Shown here: one piece after another, positions 9,356-18,611 of the stretch | How positions within the stretch are numbered: position 1 is the stretch's first letter | How the letters are laid out: each line of letters starts with the position of its first letter | Assembly: GCF_025376885.1 (NCBI RefSeq) | Contig: NZ_JAHUBR010000001.1 | Location: 558,001-622,000, forward strand | Length of the DNA stretch: 64,000 nucleotides | DNA from: Pseudoruegeria sp. SHC-113 | GTDB lineage: Bacteria; Pseudomonadota; Alphaproteobacteria; Rhodobacterales; Rhodobacteraceae | Direction of reading: 5' to 3' | Made by a program: the position numbers and the translations under genes | Notes under the pieces: generated by a model | What the model saw: only the letters and a program-made list of their open reading frames with translations | Database searches by the model: none | What the model was told of the DNA's origin: nothing

Positions 9356-10585
9356 TTATTCGGCGGCGTCTTGTCTGGCCGGGAGGATGCTGGCGTAGAG
9401 ATAGTCGCGCGTGAGCGGCACCGCTTGTTGGTCGCGGGTCAGCTGGAACTGGTAGACGACCTGACGGTTGTGGCGGAAGGTCAGCTCGCTGGCGCGCAGG
9501 TAGTAGCGCCACATGCGGCAGAAGCGGTCGTCATAGAGGGCGCGGGCTTCGTCTTGGCGGGCCATGAAGCGATCATGCCAGTGGCGCAGGGTTTCGGCGT
9601 AGTGCAGGCGCCAGATTTCCACATCGCAGGTGCAGAGATCCTCCTTCTCGATGGCTTTAACGACTTCCGACATGGAAGGAACGTAGCCGCCGGGGAAGAT
9701 GTATCTGTCGATCCACGGGCTTGTGGCGCCGGGCGGGGCGTTTCGGCCGATGGTGTGGATCAGGGCGATGCCGTCCTCCGTCAGGCGGTCGCGTACGTGG
9801 CGGAAGTATTCGCGGTAATGCGGCACGCCGACATGTTCGAACATGCCAACCGAGACCACCCGGTCGAACTGGCCGCTCAGGTTGCGGTAATCGGTGAGGC
9901 GGAACTCGACCTGATTTTCCAGCCCTGCTGCGCGCACCCTTTCGCAGGCGATTTTGTGCTGTTCTTCCGAAAGCGTGACCCCGAGCACTTTCGCACCGTA
10001 GTCGCGCGCGAGGGTGAGCCCCATGCCGCCCCAGCCACAGCCGATGTCGAGCACCTTCATGCCCGGCTCGATCCGAAGCTTGCGGGCGATATGGGCTTTC
10101 TTGTTGGCCTGGGCCTGGTCCAGCGTGTCCTGCGGGGTGCGGAAATAGGCGCAGCTGTATTGTTTGTCCGCGTCGAGGAAGAGATCGTAGAGCGCGGCGG
10201 AGAGATCGTAGTGGTGGGCGACGTTCTTCTGCGCACGCCCGACCGGATTGTATTGCTGCAGGTGTTTCAGCGCGGTGCGAAAGGCGCGGGCGGGTTGTTG
10301 GAACCAGACACGAGGGCGGGTGGCCAGATTGCGGATGACGAAGGTCAGGAAGCCGTGCAGATCGTCGCCGTCGATGGTGAGCGTGCCTTCCATATAGCCT
10401 TCCCCCACCGCCAGATCGGGGTTGAAGACGATGCGGCGGGGCAGGCTGTCGTCCAGCAGGTGGATGGTGACGGGATCCCCGGTGCCGTCGCCATAGACGT
10501 GGCGGCTGCCGTCCGGGAAATGGACGATAAAGGTGCCGTAGCGCGCGACGCCCGTGATGAATTGGTCCAGCAAACGTTCCCACAT
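9356..10585 (-). CDS. cfa: Cyclopropane-fatty-acyl-phospholipid synthase
   Basis: A 409-residue SAM-dependent methyltransferase of the Cfa family, which adds a methylene group across double bonds of membrane lipid acyl chains. The SAM motif LDIGCGWGGMGLTLARDYGA is near residue 180, preceded by HYDLSAALYDLFLD and SCAYF, both family hallmarks. GMFEHVGVPHY and YIFPGGYVPSM follow. The start at 10585 (MWERLLDQF) is preferred to an in-frame ATG at 10657 because an AAGGGGGG tract lies just upstream. It stands alone on the minus strand. Confidence 0.88.
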   Translation of the reverse strand: MWERLLDQFITGVARYGTFIVHFPDGSRHVYGDGTGDPVTIHLLDDSLPRRIVFNPDLAVGEGYMEGTLTIDGDDLHGFLTFVIRNLATRPRVWFQQPARAFRTALKHLQQYNPVGRAQKNVAHHYDLSAALYDLFLDADKQYSCAYFRTPQDTLDQAQANKKAHIARKLRIEPGMKVLDIGCGWGGMGLTLARDYGAKVLGVTLSEEQHKIACERVRAAGLENQVEFRLTDYRNLSGQFDRVVSVGMFEHVGVPHYREYFRHVRDRLTEDGIALIHTIGRNAPPGATSPWIDRYIFPGGYVPSMSEVVKAIEKEDLCTCDVEIWRLHYAETLRHWHDRFMARQDEARALYDDRFCRMWRYYLRASELTFRHNRQVVYQFQLTRDQQAVPLTRDYLYASILPARQDAAE

Positions 10586-10789
10586 GCGCCCCCCTTGTCT
10601 GGGCACGGCGCGCGCGTCCTTCCCGTGTCTGCGCGACGTTGCCCTGCGTGGTTCCACCGGATGGTGCTGATACTGTTCACAAAATGGCCCGGTCTGTCCA
10701 GTTTTGCGCGAACAGCGCGCGCCGGGGCTGTTCTGGGCGCGTGGGAAGGCCTAAATGGTCGGCAGTCAGCCTGAAAGGGAAGCTATCCG

Positions 10790-11920
10790 GTGCAGGAGCC
10801 GTTCATCCAGTTCGATCAGGGCCCCGGTGGTGGGCCGGAGCGCTTTGCCGCCCCGGCGCGCATGATCGTAGCCTGGGAACCGGAGGAGGTGCCCGCCGCG
10901 CTGCAGGCGCTTGGCGCGGCGAGCCGGGCGGGGCTTTGGCTGGCGGGCTATGCCTCTTACGAGCTTGGTTATCTCCTGATGCCGAAGCTGGCGGATAGGC
11001 TTCCTTCGGATCGTGATACGCCGCTTCTGGCCTTTGGGGCCTTCCCCGCTACGCCGCAAGGCGCGCTGGGGGCCGAGCCTGCCGGGGCGTTGGCTCCGCT
11101 TGCGCCGGTCTGGAGCGCCGACCGCTACGGACAGGCTTTCACGCAGGTGCGCAACTACATTGGCGCAGGTGACATCTATCAGGCCAACCTGACCTTCCCG
11201 ATTCAGAGCCAGACGGAGGCCGATCCGATGGCGCTCTACCAGCGGCTGGCGGCGCGCCAGCCGGTGCGCCACGGGGCCTATGTGGATTTTGGGATCGGCC
11301 CGAAGATCCTGTCGCGTTCGCCGGAGCTGTTTTTCCGCACAGATGCCTCGGGCCGCATCGAGACACGGCCGATGAAGGGCACCATCGCGCGCGGCGAGAC
11401 GCCCGAGGCCGATGCCGCCAATCGCGCCTGGCTTGCCGAGAGCGAGAAGAACCGCGCCGAGAACCTGATGATCGTGGATCTTCTGCGCAACGACATCAGC
11501 CGCATCGCCGAGGTGGGCAGCGTGAAGGTGCCGGACCTTTTCACCATCGAGACCTATGCCACCGTGCATCAGATGACCTCACGCGTGGTGGCGCAGCTTT
11601 TGCCCGGTGTCGGGCTTGCCGATCTGCTGGCGGCGCTCTTTCCCTGCGGCTCCATCACCGGCGCGCCGAAGCTGCGCGCGATGGAGATCATCCGCGAATT
11701 GGAGGACGCGCCGCGCGGCATCTATTGCGGCGCGATCGGCTGGTGGGCGCCGGACGGGCGCAGCTGTTTCAACGTCGCCATCCGCACGCTTTCGCTGTTC
11801 GAGGGCGGCGCGGTGCGGCTGAACGTGGGGGGCGGGCTTGTCTATGACAGCCGCGCCGAGAGCGAATACGAGGAGGCCCTGTGGAAAGCGCGCTTCGCAG
11901 ACTTGCCCCCGCTGGGCTGA
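10790..11920 (+). CDS. pabB: Aminodeoxychorismate synthase component I
   Basis: A 376-residue chorismate-binding enzyme that makes 4-amino-4-deoxychorismate for folate. Family motifs are RSPELFFR, TRPMKGTIARG, LLRNDISRIAEVGSV and GSITGAPKLRAM. The N-terminal domain is short compared with E. coli PabB (453 residues). The start is a GTG with AAAGGGA about 12 bases upstream. It overlaps the lyase gene by 40 bases, so the two are translationally coupled and give the complete route from chorismate to p-aminobenzoate, given a PabA elsewhere. Confidence 0.88.
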   Translation: MQEPFIQFDQGPGGGPERFAAPARMIVAWEPEEVPAALQALGAASRAGLWLAGYASYELGYLLMPKLADRLPSDRDTPLLAFGAFPATPQGALGAEPAGALAPLAPVWSADRYGQAFTQVRNYIGAGDIYQANLTFPIQSQTEADPMALYQRLAARQPVRHGAYVDFGIGPKILSRSPELFFRTDASGRIETRPMKGTIARGETPEADAANRAWLAESEKNRAENLMIVDLLRNDISRIAEVGSVKVPDLFTIETYATVHQMTSRVVAQLLPGVGLADLLAALFPCGSITGAPKLRAMEIIRELEDAPRGIYCGAIGWWAPDGRSCFNVAIRTLSLFEGGAVRLNVGGGLVYDSRAESEYEEALWKARFADLPPLG

Positions 11921-12537
11921 TCCTCTTCGAGACCATGGGCTGGCACCACGGCGAGGGGGTGCGCTTCATGGGGCTGCATCTGGATCGCATGTGCGACAGC
12001 GCCCGCGCACTGGGCATTCCTTTTGCGCGCCGCGAGATGCACGCGGCGCTTGAGGGTGTGGAAAGCGACGCGCCGCTGCGGCTGCGGCTGAGCATGGGTT
12101 TGGACGGCGCGCACAGGCTGGAGCGCTTCCCCCTGCCGCCAACGCCTGCGCGGTGGCGGCTTGGGCTGGCCGAAGCGCGTCTGGAGGCGCGCGATCCGTG
12201 GCGGGGGCACAAGACGAGCGAGCGGCAGATCTACGATACCGCGCGCGCCGCGCTCCCTTTGGGGGTGGATGAGCTGCTGTTCCTCAACACGCGCGGGGCC
12301 TGCGCGGAAGGCACCATCACCAATCTCTTCGTGGCGGGGCAGGGTGGGGCTCTGCTCACGCCGCCGCTCTCGGCGGGGGTGCTGCCCGGTGTCCTGCGCC
12401 GCCACTTGATTGAAACCGGACGTGCGCGCGTGGCCCCGTTGCTGCCGCGCCATCTGATGGAGGCGGAAGCGATCTACATGGGCAATGCGCTGCGCGGGCT
12501 CATCCCTTGTGATCTGGCGGAGGATTTTGCCGCCTAG
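11881..12537 (+). CDS. pabC: Aminotransferase class IV, probable aminodeoxychorismate lyase
   Basis: A 218-residue fold-type IV PLP enzyme. The PLP-binding Lys is in HKTSERQIYDTAR near residue 110. DELLFLNTRG and EGTITNLFV form the typical second half. Position within the pabB reading frame (40-base overlap, GTG start) supports conversion of aminodeoxychorismate to p-aminobenzoate plus pyruvate. It is shorter than E. coli PabC (269 residues), and branched-chain or D-amino-acid transaminases share the fold, so the function rests partly on context. Confidence 0.8.
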   Translation: MESALRRLAPAGLILFETMGWHHGEGVRFMGLHLDRMCDSARALGIPFARREMHAALEGVESDAPLRLRLSMGLDGAHRLERFPLPPTPARWRLGLAEARLEARDPWRGHKTSERQIYDTARAALPLGVDELLFLNTRGACAEGTITNLFVAGQGGALLTPPLSAGVLPGVLRRHLIETGRARVAPLLPRHLMEAEAIYMGNALRGLIPCDLAEDFAA

Positions 12538-12542
12538 CCGCT

Positions 12543-13340
12543 TCAGGCAAGGCCAAGGGCGGCGTCACTGGCGGAGGGGCCATATTTGCCGCGCGGTGGC
12601 CACGGGCGGCTCTGCCACGGCGGGGAGAAGGCAAAGCTCGATACACTGCGCCCTTCAGGGAGTGCACCGTTTCCGGCCCCGAGCGCATAATCGTAGTAGA
12701 GCTTCACCACCTCTTCGCGGCTCACCTGCTGCGCCGCCGGGTGGGCGAGGCAGGCGCTTTGCCATTCCGCCACGCGGCGGTAGTCGGGCGCGTCGGGCAG
12801 CAGGAAGCCTTCGTAGTAATCAAGGAACCAGAAGCGCGCGAACATCGGGGTGAAGACGGCTTCCGCAAGTCCAAAATCGCCAAAGAGGAAGGGGCCTTCG
12901 GGCGCGTGCTGCTCAAGGAAGGCCCCAAGATCGCGGTAAAGGCCCAAAAGCTTTTCGCGGTGATCCTCGCGCGCGGCGCGATCCTGATTCATAACGAAAA
13001 GATAGCCCGCCATGGTAAACGCGCCCTCCTTGCCGATCAGCATGGATTCCACCGCGTGCTCCAGAGGGTCCGCCCGGCGCAGGGGCGCACCGGGCAGCAC
13101 CTCGTCCAGATAGCGCAGGATCACGAGGCTTTCCTTCAGGATCGCGCCGTCGGCGGTTTCCAGAACGGGCAGGGCCGTGGTGCCGCGCGTCTTGGCCAGA
13201 AGCGCCGGATCGCGCGGCTTGGTGATGTCGACCACCTCGAACCGCACCGCATCGGGGGTGCCGCGCAGGGCGAGCAGGATTTCGAGTCGCTGCGAGAAGG
13301 GGCAGACGGGGATGTGGTAGACGGTGGGCTTTTCGCTCAT
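12543..13340 (-). CDS. Glutathione S-transferase family protein (Cys-type)
   Basis: A 265-residue protein with an N-terminal thioredoxin-like domain carrying YHIPVCPFSQRLEI, so the catalytic residue is probably a Cys (CPFS), as in omega- or glutaredoxin-like GSTs. The TALPVLETADG cis-Pro loop and LKESLVILRYLDE (glutathione contact) follow, then an all-helical domain. It overlaps the upstream cupin stop by four bases (ATGA), so the two are coupled. The divergent LysR gene may control both. The last ~35 residues are Pro/Gly/Ser-rich with no clear domain. Confidence 0.82.
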   Translation of the reverse strand: MSEKPTVYHIPVCPFSQRLEILLALRGTPDAVRFEVVDITKPRDPALLAKTRGTTALPVLETADGAILKESLVILRYLDEVLPGAPLRRADPLEHAVESMLIGKEGAFTMAGYLFVMNQDRAAREDHREKLLGLYRDLGAFLEQHAPEGPFLFGDFGLAEAVFTPMFARFWFLDYYEGFLLPDAPDYRRVAEWQSACLAHPAAQQVSREEVVKLYYDYALGAGNGALPEGRSVSSFAFSPPWQSRPWPPRGKYGPSASDAALGLA

Positions 13341-13789
13341 GGGCTGGGCTCCAATGGGGGTCCGGTGAAGGTGAGGTGATGGCGCGCGGCGGCCTCCACG
13401 ATGGCAGGCATGTCGTCGGGGATGCGGAACGCGCCCTGCGCCATCTCTTCGAAAAAGCCTTCAAACCCGCCCGGCGTCAGGATCACGAGGTGGCGGCTTG
13501 GCCCCTCTGCGGTGACCTGAAACGTGTGTTCGGTACCGCGCGGAATGAAGACGCTTTCACCGGGGCCGGCGAGCCGTTCCTCGCCCGCGATCCAAACGCG
13601 GCAGGCACCGGTGAGCATGACGAAGGTCTCGTCGGCGTCGTGGTGGATGTGCCTAGGCGGGCCGCTCAGGGGTGGGGAGAGGCTGTCCACGATGCTCATG
13701 GCGCCGCCGGTGGCGGAGGCGGGCAGGATCGTCTTGTAGCGGACATCGTTCCAGAGGCGGACATCGGGGTCGGTTTCAAGGTCTTTCAT
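13337..13789 (-). CDS. Cupin domain-containing protein
   Basis: A 150-residue single cupin. PPRHIHHDADETFVML holds the first His cluster and PRGTEHTFQV the second. Members include dioxygenases, isomerases and sugar- or flavonoid-binding proteins; the substrate is unknown. The start at 13789 has AAGGAG eight bases upstream; the longer open frame to 13876 is rejected. It is coupled to the GST gene through an ATGA overlap. A 14-bp palindrome CGAAAGCGCTTTCG lies 36 bases upstream. Confidence 0.8.
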   Translation of the reverse strand: MKDLETDPDVRLWNDVRYKTILPASATGGAMSIVDSLSPPLSGPPRHIHHDADETFVMLTGACRVWIAGEERLAGPGESVFIPRGTEHTFQVTAEGPSRHLVILTPGGFEGFFEEMAQGAFRIPDDMPAIVEAAARHHLTFTGPPLEPSP

Positions 13790-13825
13790 CGCAACGCTCC
13801 TTGGGGGGAAACTCCGTTTGGGGTG

Positions 13826-13839
13826 CGAAAGCGCTTTCG
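13826..13839. promoter_or_regulatory. Perfect palindrome in the cupin/LysR divergent region, possible operator
   Basis: CGAAAGCGCTTTCG is a perfect 14-bp palindrome in the 118-base divergent region. Its AAGCGCTT core is typical of LacI-family operators rather than a LysR T-N11-A site. No LacI gene is in the window, so the binder is unknown. Confidence 0.45.
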
Positions 13840-13907
13840 GTGGAGGAAGTGTGCGGCAGGGTATGGTATCGTTCAAACGGTTATTTTTGATAATGGGTAT
13901 CGGACAG

Positions 13908-14867
13908 ATGAATTTCGCGACCTTCGATCTGAACCTGCTGAAGGTGTTGGATGCGCTGTTTCAGGAGGGCTCCACCGTGAAGGCGGGCGCGCGGCTGGGG
14001 ATGTCGCAATCGGCTGTTTCAGGCGCGTTGGGGCGGCTGCGCCATGCGCTGGGCGATCCGTTGTTCATCCGCCACGGCAACCGGCTGGTGGCGACGGATT
14101 ACGCCGAGGCCTTGCGCGAGGGGCTGCGGGCGGAGCTTGAGCGGCTGGAGGCGTTGCTGGCCCCGCCACGCGCCTTTGATCCGGCGCAGGCGGAGGGGCA
14201 GTTCCGCATCGCGGGCAGCGATTTCTTTGCTGATCTCCTGATGCCGCAGCTCGGGGCGCTTCTGGCGTGGCAGGCACCGGGGCTGAAGGCGCAGCTGGTG
14301 GAGCTGGTTCCCACCGACTACATCGCCAGCCTCGAACGCTATGAGGCCGATCTGGTGCTGGTGCCGGACACAGATCTGCCCAGTTGGCTCAAGTCTGCGC
14401 CGATGTTCTCCTCGCCGTTTGCTGTGATCGCGCGGGCAGGGCATCCAAGGATCAAAGGGCTGCGGGACGAGGCCGAGATGCCGCTGGATCTGTTCTGCGC
14501 CCTGCAGCATGTGCTGTTCTCGCCGGAGGGCAAGCTTGCCGCCATGGGTGATGCGGCGCTGGCGCAGGTGGGCCGCACGCGGCAGGTGGCGATGACGGTG
14601 CCGGTGTTTTCGGGCGTTTGCCGGGTGGTGAGCGAGAGCGACCTGATCGCGCTGGTGCCCCTGCAATTGGCGAGGAAAGTGGCCGCGCAGCACGGGCTGC
14701 GGCTCTTCGCACCGCCGATGCCCCTGCCTGCGGCCTCCATCATCGGCGTCTGGCACCGCAGGGCCGAGGCCAACCCGCAGGCCGCATGGATGCGCGCGCG
14801 GATCTTTGAAGTGCTCAAGCCGTTGGATACAGCGCCGTTGGGGAGACCGCTTGCTGGCGGGAAGTAG
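13908..14867 (+). CDS. LysR family transcriptional regulator
   Basis: A 319-residue LysR protein. The N-terminal winged helix-turn-helix spans about residues 1-60 (NLLKVLDALFQEGSTVKAG, then SQSAVSGALGRLRHALGDPL), followed by a periplasmic-binding-like effector domain. The start MNFATFDLNLL at 13908 matches family N-termini; an ATG at 13893 is also possible and neither has a strong Shine-Dalgarno. It is divergent from the cupin-GST pair and by the usual LysR arrangement probably regulates it. The effector is unknown. Confidence 0.88.
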   Translation: MNFATFDLNLLKVLDALFQEGSTVKAGARLGMSQSAVSGALGRLRHALGDPLFIRHGNRLVATDYAEALREGLRAELERLEALLAPPRAFDPAQAEGQFRIAGSDFFADLLMPQLGALLAWQAPGLKAQLVELVPTDYIASLERYEADLVLVPDTDLPSWLKSAPMFSSPFAVIARAGHPRIKGLRDEAEMPLDLFCALQHVLFSPEGKLAAMGDAALAQVGRTRQVAMTVPVFSGVCRVVSESDLIALVPLQLARKVAAQHGLRLFAPPMPLPAASIIGVWHRRAEANPQAAWMRARIFEVLKPLDTAPLGRPLAGGK

Positions 14868-14889
14868 CGCTCAGGTTAATGCTTTGAAC

Positions 14890-14969
14890 GCCCGGCGGCA
14901 CGCCGGGCAGCGCCGACCCGCCCCCATGGGGCGGCGCTTTCGCGCCATCCCGCGGGTCTCTGCTGCCCT
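14890..14969 (+). repeat. Modular hairpin repeat, copy A
   Basis: Side hairpin CCCGGCG-GCA-CGCCGGG (14891-14907), then an outer stem GGGCAG...GACCCG pairing with CGGGTC...CTGCCC around the inner hairpin GGCGC-TTTC-GCGCC. It fills the convergent gap between the LysR gene and truB. Its outer arm is GACCCG, as in copy B. Confidence 0.8.
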
Positions 14970-15016
14970 TGGAAAACTGCAGTGCAGCCAGGTCTCTGGC
15001 TGGCACCTGATTGATC

Positions 15017-15922
15017 CTAAAGGTTAAACACCCGGCTCGGGTGCAATTCGCCCGATTTGTAGATGCCAACCGCCACCGGTTTGCCCTCATAGGAGGCCCA
15101 GGCCTCATCGCCGTATTCCACATCAGAAGCGATCACCATGCCGGGGTTGCCGTTCTTCAGACGGGTCGCCCCTTCCGCCGTCGCGCGCAGTTCGGGCAGC
15201 TCATCGAGCCCCACTTCCAGCGGGTGCAGGTATTGATCCAGCTCCGGCGATTTGGCCTTCTCGTTCAACAACTCGAAATCGATCCCGTCCTCGATCTCGA
15301 ACGGCCCGGACCAGATCCGACACAGCTCGCGCACGTGGCCGTGGCACCCTAGTGCTGCGCCCAGATCCCGCGCGATGGCGCGCACGTAGCCGCCTTTGCC
15401 GCAGACCATTTCCAGCGTCACGTGATCGGCATCCTCGCGCGCCACAACCTCCAGCTCTTCCACGTAAAGCGGGCGCGCGGCGATCTCGAAGTCTTCGTCG
15501 TCGCGGGCGAGCTTATAGGCGCGCTCGCCGTCGATCTTCACGGCGGAGAACTTGGGCGGCACCTGTTGGATGTCGCCACGAAACGCTGCGAGCGCCTCGG
15601 CGATCTGCGCATCCGTGGGGCGCGCGTCGCTTTCTGTGATCACCTCGCCTTCCGCATCATCGGTGTTGGTCGCCTGCCCCAGCCGCACGGTGAAGCGGTA
15701 GGCCTTCAGCGCATCGGTGATATAGGGGACGGTTTTCGTCGCCTCGCCCAGTGCCACGGCCAGAACGCCCGTGGCGTCCGGATCCAGCGTGCCCGCGTGG
15801 CCGGCCTTCTTGGCGTCAAAGGCCCAGCGGACCTTGTTCACCACCGCGTTCGACGAGATCCCGGCCGGTTTGTTGACAACCAGCCAGCCCGAAATGTCAC
15901 GCCCCTTGCGCTTGCGGCCCAT
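15017..15922 (-). CDS. truB: tRNA pseudouridine(55) synthase
   Basis: A 301-residue TruB that converts U55 of tRNA T-arms to pseudouridine. The catalytic motif [13 protein letters not shown] with its Asp is near residue 40; [13 protein letters not shown] and [14 protein letters not shown] are further hallmarks. The start at 15922 has AAGGAG seven bases upstream, so the 13 preceding in-frame codons are rejected. It lies downstream of the glycosidase and rbfA genes on the same strand; rbfA and truB are often in one translation-related operon. Confidence 0.96.
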   Translation of the reverse strand: MGRKRKGRDISGWLVVNKPAGISSNAVVNKVRWAFDAKKAGHAGTLDPDATGVLAVALGEATKTVPYITDALKAYRFTVRLGQATNTDDAEGEVITESDARPTDAQIAEALAAFRGDIQQVPPKFSAVKIDGERAYKLARDDEDFEIAARPLYVEELEVVAREDADHVTLEMVCGKGGYVRAIARDLGAALGCHGHVRELCRIWSGPFEIEDGIDFELLNEKAKSPELDQYLHPLEVGLDELPELRATAEGATRLKNGNPGMVIASDVEYGDEAWASYEGKPVAVGIYKSGELHPSRVFNL

Positions 15923-16015
15923 GTGCGGCTCCTTCGCTGGCCCGCGCGCGGGCCTCTTCACCAGTCAGATAAGGCGCGCCTGCTACAAGCTGCGCGGGGC
16001 GGCGTCAACGCCCCG

Positions 16016-16768
16016 TCAGTTGGAGAGCGCCTCGGCGGACACGACCTTGCCAAGGATCACCCCAAGCGCCAGCCCGGAATCATAGCGCTCCAGCTCCGGC
16101 GCGAAGATGCGGGAGACCTTACCGTCGAAGAACAGCGCATCGCGCAGGCCAAGCTCGTCACGGAAGAAACGCGCGAAGGCGTGGAAATTCACCGGATCAT
16201 CGGCCATCACGAACCACGCCTGCTGGCCGTCCTCGCTCACACCGACGCCATTGCGCAGCAGAAGGCTGTCGCTCTCGGGCAGAAGCTTCGGGTGCAAGTC
16301 GCCCCCGAGCACCAGCATCGGGCCGGATTGGGTGGCATAGGTGCAGGCCGGTGGATTGGCCCTGAAAGCTTGGGTCTCGATCACCGAGAGCCGGCCCGGT
16401 TCGATGCAGAAGACGCCATTGGGCGTGAGGCCGAAATTGCCGTAGCCGCCGCCATCGGCGATCGGGCTTCGGGTTTCGCCGTTTTCGATAAACAGGCCAA
16501 CCGGGCGGCGATCGTCGTGATACATGCCCGCATTAGCGGCAAAGGCGAGCCGCTGGCCCTCAGCCTCCAGCGCACGGTTCACCGCCGGGAAGCCGCCGTA
16601 GAGCCTGCCTTCGCTGTCGGAATGAAACAGGCGCAGGTCATCGTCCGCGTTGGCGGTGCAGACGGAATAGCGCACCCCTTCAAAGCTTTGCGCCGTGCAG
16701 GCCGGGGCTTCGGCGGCAGACACCGCCGGGCCCAGACAGAGCAGAAGGGCAATGCCGAGCGCGCGCAA
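16016..16768 (-). CDS. Phosphodiester glycosidase family protein (DUF2233), secreted
   Basis: A 250-residue protein with a signal peptide (about residues 1-19, ending VSAAEA). The NAGPA/DUF2233 fold is indicated by [20 protein letters not shown], then [14 protein letters not shown] and [11 protein letters not shown]. Related enzymes uncover phosphodiester-linked sugars; the bacterial substrate is unknown. It starts immediately after the rbfA stop on the same strand, so it sits within an rbfA-(this gene)-truB run. Separation of rbfA and truB by such a gene is a local oddity. Confidence 0.82.
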   Translation of the reverse strand: MRALGIALLLCLGPAVSAAEAPACTAQSFEGVRYSVCTANADDDLRLFHSDSEGRLYGGFPAVNRALEAEGQRLAFAANAGMYHDDRRPVGLFIENGETRSPIADGGGYGNFGLTPNGVFCIEPGRLSVIETQAFRANPPACTYATQSGPMLVLGGDLHPKLLPESDSLLLRNGVGVSEDGQQAWFVMADDPVNFHAFARFFRDELGLRDALFFDGKVSRIFAPELERYDSGLALGVILGKVVSAEALSN

Positions 16769-16770
16769 AC

Positions 16771-17187
16771 CTATTCCTCCTCGTCGCTCCGGCGGGATTC
16801 GGTGTCACGGCGCACGCTGTCCTGATTGAGCAGGCGGCGGGTCTCGTCCATCCGGTCGAAGGTCTCGTCCAGCACGAAGCGCAGATCGGGCGCGTATTTC
16901 AGCGACATCTGTTTGGAGATCGCACGGCGCAGCTCGCTCTTGTTGCGGCGCAGGATGGCCAGCGCATCCTCGCGGCCCTGCCCGCCGAGCGGCAGCACAT
17001 AGGCGGTGGCGATCTTGAGGTCGGGCGACACCCGCACCTCGCCCACGGTGATGGACATGCGGTTGAGATCCGGGTCGTGGATGTCGCCCCGGTTCAGCAC
17101 GTCGGAGAGGGTGCGCCGGATCAACTCGCCGACGCGCAGCTGGCGCTGGGAAGGGCCCGCGCCGGTGTGATGGATGTTCTTTGCCAT
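16771..17187 (-). CDS. rbfA: 30S ribosome-binding factor A
   Basis: A 138-residue RbfA, a KH-fold factor for late 30S maturation and 16S 5'-end processing. Visible features are [19 protein letters not shown] at the N-terminus, [19 protein letters not shown] in the middle and [12 protein letters not shown] near the end, all typical. A short charged tail ([13 protein letters not shown]) closes it. It is first in the minus-strand run toward truB and is divergent from dapB with 105 bases between starts. Confidence 0.95.
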   Translation of the reverse strand: MAKNIHHTGAGPSQRQLRVGELIRRTLSDVLNRGDIHDPDLNRMSITVGEVRVSPDLKIATAYVLPLGGQGREDALAILRRNKSELRRAISKQMSLKYAPDLRFVLDETFDRMDETRRLLNQDSVRRDTESRRSDEEE

Positions 17188-17292
17188 GGCTGTGAATTAC
17201 GCCTTGCGCGCAGCCCTTGCAACAGGGGGCTTTGCCAAGCGGGCGAAGAGCCGCTAAACGGAGCGTCACGTTCACGCGAGGAGATCCCACAG

Positions 17293-18102
17293 ATGAGCAC
17301 GCTTCCCGGTATCGTTGTCACCGGCGCCTCAGGCCGCATGGGCCAGATGCTGATCCGCACCATTGAGGAGAGCGGGAAGGCAAAGCTCGTGGGCGCGCTG
17401 GAGCGGCCCGGCCATGATTGGGTGGGCAAGGATGTGGGCATCTGCATGGGCGGCGCGCCCCTTGGCGTGCTGGTGGAGGACGATCCGCTTGAGGCTTTCG
17501 CGCGCGCACAGGCGGTGATCGATTTCACCGCGCCGGTCGCCACGGTGGAATTCGCCGCGCTGGCCGCACAGGCGCGCTGCGTGCATGTGATCGGCACCAC
17601 CGGCATGAGTGAAGAGGAAATCGCCAAGCTCGAGCCCGCCGCCCGCCATGCGGTGATCGTGCGTGCGGGCAACATGAGCCTTGGCGTGAACCTGCTGGTG
17701 AAGCTGACGCAGAAAGTGGCCGCCGCGCTGGACGAGGATTTCGACATCGAGATCATCGAAGCCCACCACCACCACAAGGTCGATGCGCCCTCCGGCACGG
17801 CGCTTATGCTGGGCGAAGCGGCGGCAGAGGGGCGGGGCGTTGCGCTTTCCGATGTGTCGGACCGGGGCCGCGACGGCATCACCGGTGCGCGCAAGCGCGG
17901 CGACATCGGCTTCACCGCCATTCGCGGCGGTGACATCGTGGGCGAGCACGACGTGATGTTCGCCGCCCCCGGCGAGCGTATCGTGCTGCGCCACCTCGCC
18001 ACCGACCGCGCGATCTTCGCCCGCGGCGCGCTTAAGGCCGCGCTCTGGGGGCAGGATCAGAAGCCCGGCGAATACGATATGATGGACGTGCTGGGGCTGT
18101 AG
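17293..18102 (+). CDS. dapB: 4-hydroxy-tetrahydrodipicolinate reductase
   Basis: A 269-residue DapB catalysing the NAD(P)H step of the diaminopimelate/lysine pathway. [15 protein letters not shown] is the cofactor-binding loop, [10 protein letters not shown] and NMSLGVNLL follow, and [18 protein letters not shown] is the conserved substrate motif with catalytic His and Lys. GAGGAG lies upstream of the ATG at 17293; the longer open frame to 17077 overlaps rbfA and has no homology. Product feeds cell wall and lysine synthesis. Confidence 0.96.
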   Translation: MSTLPGIVVTGASGRMGQMLIRTIEESGKAKLVGALERPGHDWVGKDVGICMGGAPLGVLVEDDPLEAFARAQAVIDFTAPVATVEFAALAAQARCVHVIGTTGMSEEEIAKLEPAARHAVIVRAGNMSLGVNLLVKLTQKVAAALDEDFDIEIIEAHHHHKVDAPSGTALMLGEAAAEGRGVALSDVSDRGRDGITGARKRGDIGFTAIRGGDIVGEHDVMFAAPGERIVLRHLATDRAIFARGALKAALWGQDQKPGEYDMMDVLGL

Positions 18103-18123
18103 GGGCCTACACGTCAACGCCTC

Positions 18124-18245
18124 TCGACAGCGCTGTCGACGCGCCACGGCGCCAACACGAGCGAAGCGCTCGACCCGAGGGTGGGCGCATTTCGCGCCCG
18201 CCCTGGGGGGCGGGTCGGGCGCGAAGCGGATCGCAAGCGATCCGC
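18124..18245 (-). repeat. Modular hairpin repeat, copy B (expanded)
   Basis: In the convergent dapB/sdhAF4 gap. The core (18172-18217) has GACCCG/CGGGTC around GGGCGC-ATTTC-GCGCCC. Three further perfect palindromes flank it: TCGACAGCGCTGTCGA (18124-18139), CGAGCG-AAG-CGCTCG (18158-18172) and GCGGATCGC-AA-GCGATCCGC (18226-18245). On the minus strand the order (side hairpin, then core) matches the other copies. Confidence 0.7.
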
Positions 18246-18342
18246 GTCATCAAAGAAACGACACACACCCAAACAGCCAATGGTTTGGACGATTTCACTT
18301 GCCGGGCCGTGGAATTGGCCCGTCGCCAGCACGGCTTCGCGA

Positions 18343-18534
18343 TCAGAAATCGACGGCGAGGCCCTTCTTCTCCCAGTCGCCAAAGCGCACCGGTTCCGGC
18401 CCATCGCGGCCGCCAAGCTCCGTGGGCCGCGCCTTGGCTTCGGCTTGCGCCTTCTCGCGGCGCACCTGCGCTTCGGCCAGCGCGCGCTGGGCGGCGGGCG
18501 GCAGATCGGCAGGGGTCTCAGGCGTGTCAGACAT
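18343..18534 (-). CDS. Succinate dehydrogenase assembly factor 4-like protein (DUF1674)
   Basis: A 63-residue protein whose C-terminal ELGGRDGPEPVRFGDWEK and following GLAVDF are the DUF1674/SdhAF4 signature. In mitochondria and alphaproteobacteria this family binds flavinylated SdhA and assists complex II assembly. The N-terminal half is a charged Ala/Glu-rich helix. It is not near sdh genes here but is divergent from the rsmB-type gene (77-base gap). Length is normal for the bacterial family. Confidence 0.9.
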   Translation of the reverse strand: MSDTPETPADLPPAAQRALAEAQVRREKAQAEAKARPTELGGRDGPEPVRFGDWEKKGLAVDF

Positions 18535-18611
18535 GGCGCTCTTCCTTGCTTGGGGCGTGCCCTTGATATACGGCAGGCCATCCCAAGCTCAAGTGACACG
18601 AAAGCGCGCCC

